Positions 61,293-64,000 of a DNA stretch of 64,000 bases are shown one piece after another. The DNA is from Inia geoffrensis. Lineage: Eukaryota; Chordata; Mammalia; Artiodactyla; Iniidae. The stretch covers positions 60,860,001 through 60,924,000 of the forward strand of contig CM070903.1 of assembly GCA_036417435.1 (NCBI GenBank). The letters are read 5' to 3'. The first letter of the stretch is position 1. Every line of letters begins with the position of its first letter. A program made the position numbers and the translations under genes. The notes under the pieces are model-generated. The model was not told the DNA's origin. It ran no database searches and was given only the letters and a program-made list of their open reading frames with translations.

Positions 61293-62998
61293 GCCTCCGG
61301 CATGGAGAGCGGGGAGAGAGAGCAACCAATCTTGGTGCTGTTTCATGAAAAATACAGGGACTGCAGCAAAGTAACCACTGCCAAATGCTCCACTGACCCT
61401 CTGTTGGGTTGGCTCTGTACACATTCCCGCAGGGAGGAGAGGAGATACAGGGGGACCCAAACCTGCAAGAAGGGAAGCAGAAGGGAGGCAGCAACTGTGG
61501 ACAGAGTAAAGCCCTTCAGAGTCGAAAAACACCCACCATCCACTTCTGTCACTACTCTGAGTTAGACATGGACAAAAGCTGCACCGAAGTTGACCTTGGG
61601 ACCACTCCTACCCTCACCTGAGATTCACCAGCCATGGGGGGACCATGCTGCTCTCCGCCCTCCAGTTGCCTCCCCACCCAGAAACTCCAGGGTGTTCCCC
61701 AGGCACCTCTGTAACATCTGCTGCTCTAGACATCCCAAAACACCAGCCCACTTCTCCAAAGTCCTGGAATGATGTGATTCCTTAGAGTCTGGTAGAGGGG
61801 TGGCCCCAAGGCCCTACCCAACTGGGATAGATGTTTTGTAGCACCAGCTTGTCACCTCCACCAAAGGAATGCTGTACGCTTCCCCCAGGTTCCTGACCAC
61901 ATTAGGAGGACTCTTACAACAGTCTGGGTCACCCGCTCCTGGCAGGTAACTGTCCCTGAGACCAAGGTGTGGGTGCTTCCCTGTTCCCTGGTGTCTTCAT
62001 CTCACCGCTGTGTGTTGACCCCCTGACTCAGGCTCTACCTTCTTGGGAGGGCCACTTCTCCACAGACCAGCTCTAAGGTGGAAGGGGAAATGGGAAAACT
62101 TCCAGCAGCAGGAGGCACCAGAGGAATGACCGACAGCACTAGGAGACTGGTGACATCAGCATCAAGCACTCAGGCCTCACGTTAAGGACTCGGGCTCCTG
62201 GAGCAGATTCAGAGGCGGCAAATAGGCCTCCAAGTCAAATAGCTCCATTCTGTGCCTGCAACACCCTTGGGGAAGAAATGTCTTCTAAGCAGGGGCACTG
62301 CTCTCGGGCTCCGGTACAACCGGCCAAGCCCCTCCTCTGCTGCTTTACGCAGATCAGGGGCTTTAGACTTTCTCCTGAGTTTCTCTGGAGGCCACTCTCA
62401 GGGTGAACGCATCTCACTCCTCCTCTCCAGTTGCAAAGAGCTCAGCCGGTTTGGGGGCGGGGCGGTTGTCTCTCTGACACACCTGATTCACATTCACTCC
62501 CCAGGATGGTGTTGAAACACTCAGTGTCCCACTTCACTCTCTCACTGTCCAGCAGCTCTGCCCCCAGGAAGTCCCATTTTGACCAAACTCCTGTATTACC
62601 TGCGATATGACGTCATCAGAAAATTTACATGCAAATGTGCATACACAGATATATTTGCCTGTGAAATTGAAGTCACCTTCTCACCTCTGCTTTCTTGATC
62701 CTTCATTAGAAGGATCCTTCATTCTTTTAAAAAATATATATATAATTCTTTCTCTAAAATAATGTTCAAAAACACATTTTGGAAGTTTGAATGGCAAACT
62801 TTCCCTGATTTTAAGAACACAAAGATGCTTTCAATGAAACATTAGGATTTTTTTTTCTAAAATGCCCCCAAATTCATAATTTGTGTTCTGTTATTCTTTA
62901 TTCCTTAAAAATTGTTGGCTTCCATAGGCCATATGAAGGCCACCTATTAAATGGTTGTATCAATCTAACATTTAAAATAAATGTCAAACCTGTTTAAC
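61293..62998 (+). other. SIDT1: SIDT1 3' untranslated region
   Basis: About 1.7 kb after the stop codon. The first 1.2 kb is GC-rich and free of recognisable repeats; the last 0.4 kb is AT-rich. Its length resembles what I recall for the human transcript (unchecked). The end is inferred from the poly(A) signal at 62976; the exact cleavage site is not visible. The reading frames that cross it on either strand show no family resemblance. Confidence 0.8.
62976..62981 (+). promoter_or_regulatory. SIDT1: Main poly(A) signal AATAAA of SIDT1
   Basis: Canonical AATAAA in an AT-rich context about 1.7 kb after the stop, followed within 25-40 nt by T/G-rich sequence (TGTTTAACTTGGCTGGTTTG). It is the best-placed 3' end signal in the window. 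The next one lies at 63129. Confidence 0.75.
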
Positions 62999-62999
62999 T

Positions 63000-64000
63000 T
63001 GGCTGGTTTGACCTAATTCTTTTATTTTTAATGCACTAAAATTTTCAAGTCCGAAAAAAAGCGGGGGTGTGGGGTGGTGCAGAATGCGAACGACAAAGTC
63101 TGTTCAAGCAGCCCTGTGGCCTGAAGTGAATAAATTGTAGGACACATTACCTGTTCAGTAGCTTGTCTGGGAAATATGTCCATGGAAATGGGGAAGGGGC
63201 CCCAGAGAAATGGATGGACTGTGCTGCTGTATTCTTGACCGTTTTCTGACAAAGTCTGTCTTGTGCTACAAACTTACACGTTGTGGTCAGTTTTGTTCTC
63301 TGCAGCAGGACTAAAAACCCAGACCAAGCCTGCTCTTATAAATATCAATTCTAAATGTACCTGTTGCTAGCTTTTTCTATAGTGCTGATTTGTGCATGGT
63401 TGGAGGCCACAAGAAAGTCGCTCAGCTGCCTCTGTAGGGTTACTAGGAACTCGGGGTGGAGGGGGCAGCCACAGTTACTCACAGTGGCCCCTCATCCACA
63501 TGTAGCACAGGCCCGTGTGCCTTTTGTCTGTCCTCATGGACTTCTCCCTTCACAAGGCAACTCTAAAAGCCGACTCCAACAGGAGGGTAACGGGAGCCAG
63601 CCAGCCACTGAGAAGAGGCTCTTGGCAGAGAGGCCCGGGGTAATAAGAGCAGTTCCCTTGGAGGACAGAGGTGTGGCAGCCAGAGGGGCAAAACCGCACA
63701 TACAAAAGGCCTCTTCACACCTCTGAAAAATGCTGGGGAGGCAGCCCCACCTGTTAACATTGGATGGCTGAGGGATTAGCCGGGTTTTATTTTAGCAGCA
63801 GGAGAAGCCAGTGGAGAGCCAGAGTCTATCTGGGGAAGGGACTTTCCATGGTTGAAGGAGATCACCGAGTCAGCTCCTGGGGTAAAGAGAGTGGTAGCTT
63901 CTTCTTTTGTAGCTCCAAGCAGCCACCAGAATGTCCTGTGGGGTCGCAAAATGCATGTGTCGGGGAAACAAATAATACCCAAATGTTTCTCCTCCTGGGA
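63000..64000. other. Downstream flank of SIDT1
   Basis: No exon or repeat recognised. Two TTTATT sites (about 63022 and 63786) would be AATAAA on the minus strand and could belong to a convergent neighbour, which I recall as USF3 in human. Nothing here identifies it. The frames at 63355-63726 (+) and 63563-63760 (-) resemble no family known to me. Confidence 0.35.
63129..63134 (+). promoter_or_regulatory. Possible distal poly(A) signal
   Basis: A second AATAAA about 150 nt beyond the first. It would lengthen the 3' UTR slightly. Nothing else in the sequence decides between them. Confidence 0.35.

Noticed and set aside
61021..61565. Minus-strand frames across the last exon and 3' UTR as an antisense gene
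   Set aside because: They overlap SIDT1 coding sequence and an L2 fragment, show no family features, and no splice or promoter pattern supports them.
63563..63982. Start of a convergent neighbouring gene on the minus strand
   Set aside because: Only a TTTATT (AATAAA on minus) and chance frames are present. Nothing identifies a gene, so I left it as a note.
1..64000. CRISPR arrays, bacterial operons, phage or a novel defence system
   Set aside because: The sequence is vertebrate nuclear DNA with introns and retrotransposons. No spaced direct-repeat array or prokaryotic gene is present.

Overview
This is mammalian nuclear DNA, most likely from a cetacean (whale or dolphin). The gene has vertebrate GT-AG introns. 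The intronic repeats are dominated by tRNA-derived CHR-type SINEs (head GGCTTCCCTGGTGGCGCAG), and I saw no ruminant Bov-tA or BovB copies. Late L1 3' ends, L2, MIR, an MLT1 LTR, hAT fragments and a mariner copy fill in the rest. Species cannot be resolved by eye.

The window holds one protein-coding gene, read on the + strand: SIDT1 (SID1 transmembrane family member 1), a relative of the C. elegans dsRNA channel SID-1. It enters in intron 1. The first coding exon (signal peptide and start codon) lies upstream. Twenty-four constitutive coding exons (called exons 2-25 here) run from 460 to 61292. They join with no frame break into 754 residues ending in TAA. A 15-nt in-frame microexon at 48664-48678 would add five residues. 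The 3' UTR runs to about 63.0 kb, with a poly(A) signal at 62976-62981.

Layout: 0.5-21.3 kb carries exons 2-9, the N-terminal ectodomain and first membrane segment. 29.5-37.0 kb carries exons 10-12, a Ser/Asp/Glu-rich cytoplasmic loop. 38-61.3 kb carries exons 13-25, the multi-pass core. The core keeps the S-x3-H, D and H-x3-H residues of the metal-dependent hydrolase-like CREST superfamily. The large introns (3, 9, 10, 21, 24) are repeat-rich. Several retrotransposons there keep legible target-site duplications (TSDs): a twin-primed L1 at 19.2-20.4 kb, a CHR SINE with an L1-like 3' extension at 4.6-4.9 kb, and a mariner at 58.8-60.4 kb with a CHR SINE inside it.

I see no second gene, CRISPR array, operon or other novel system. 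The points most worth checking are the SIDT1 microexon, a tandem CAGCAG acceptor directly after it, and the composite retroelements. Residue numbers below count from the first codon of exon 2; full-length numbering would be roughly 70-75 higher.
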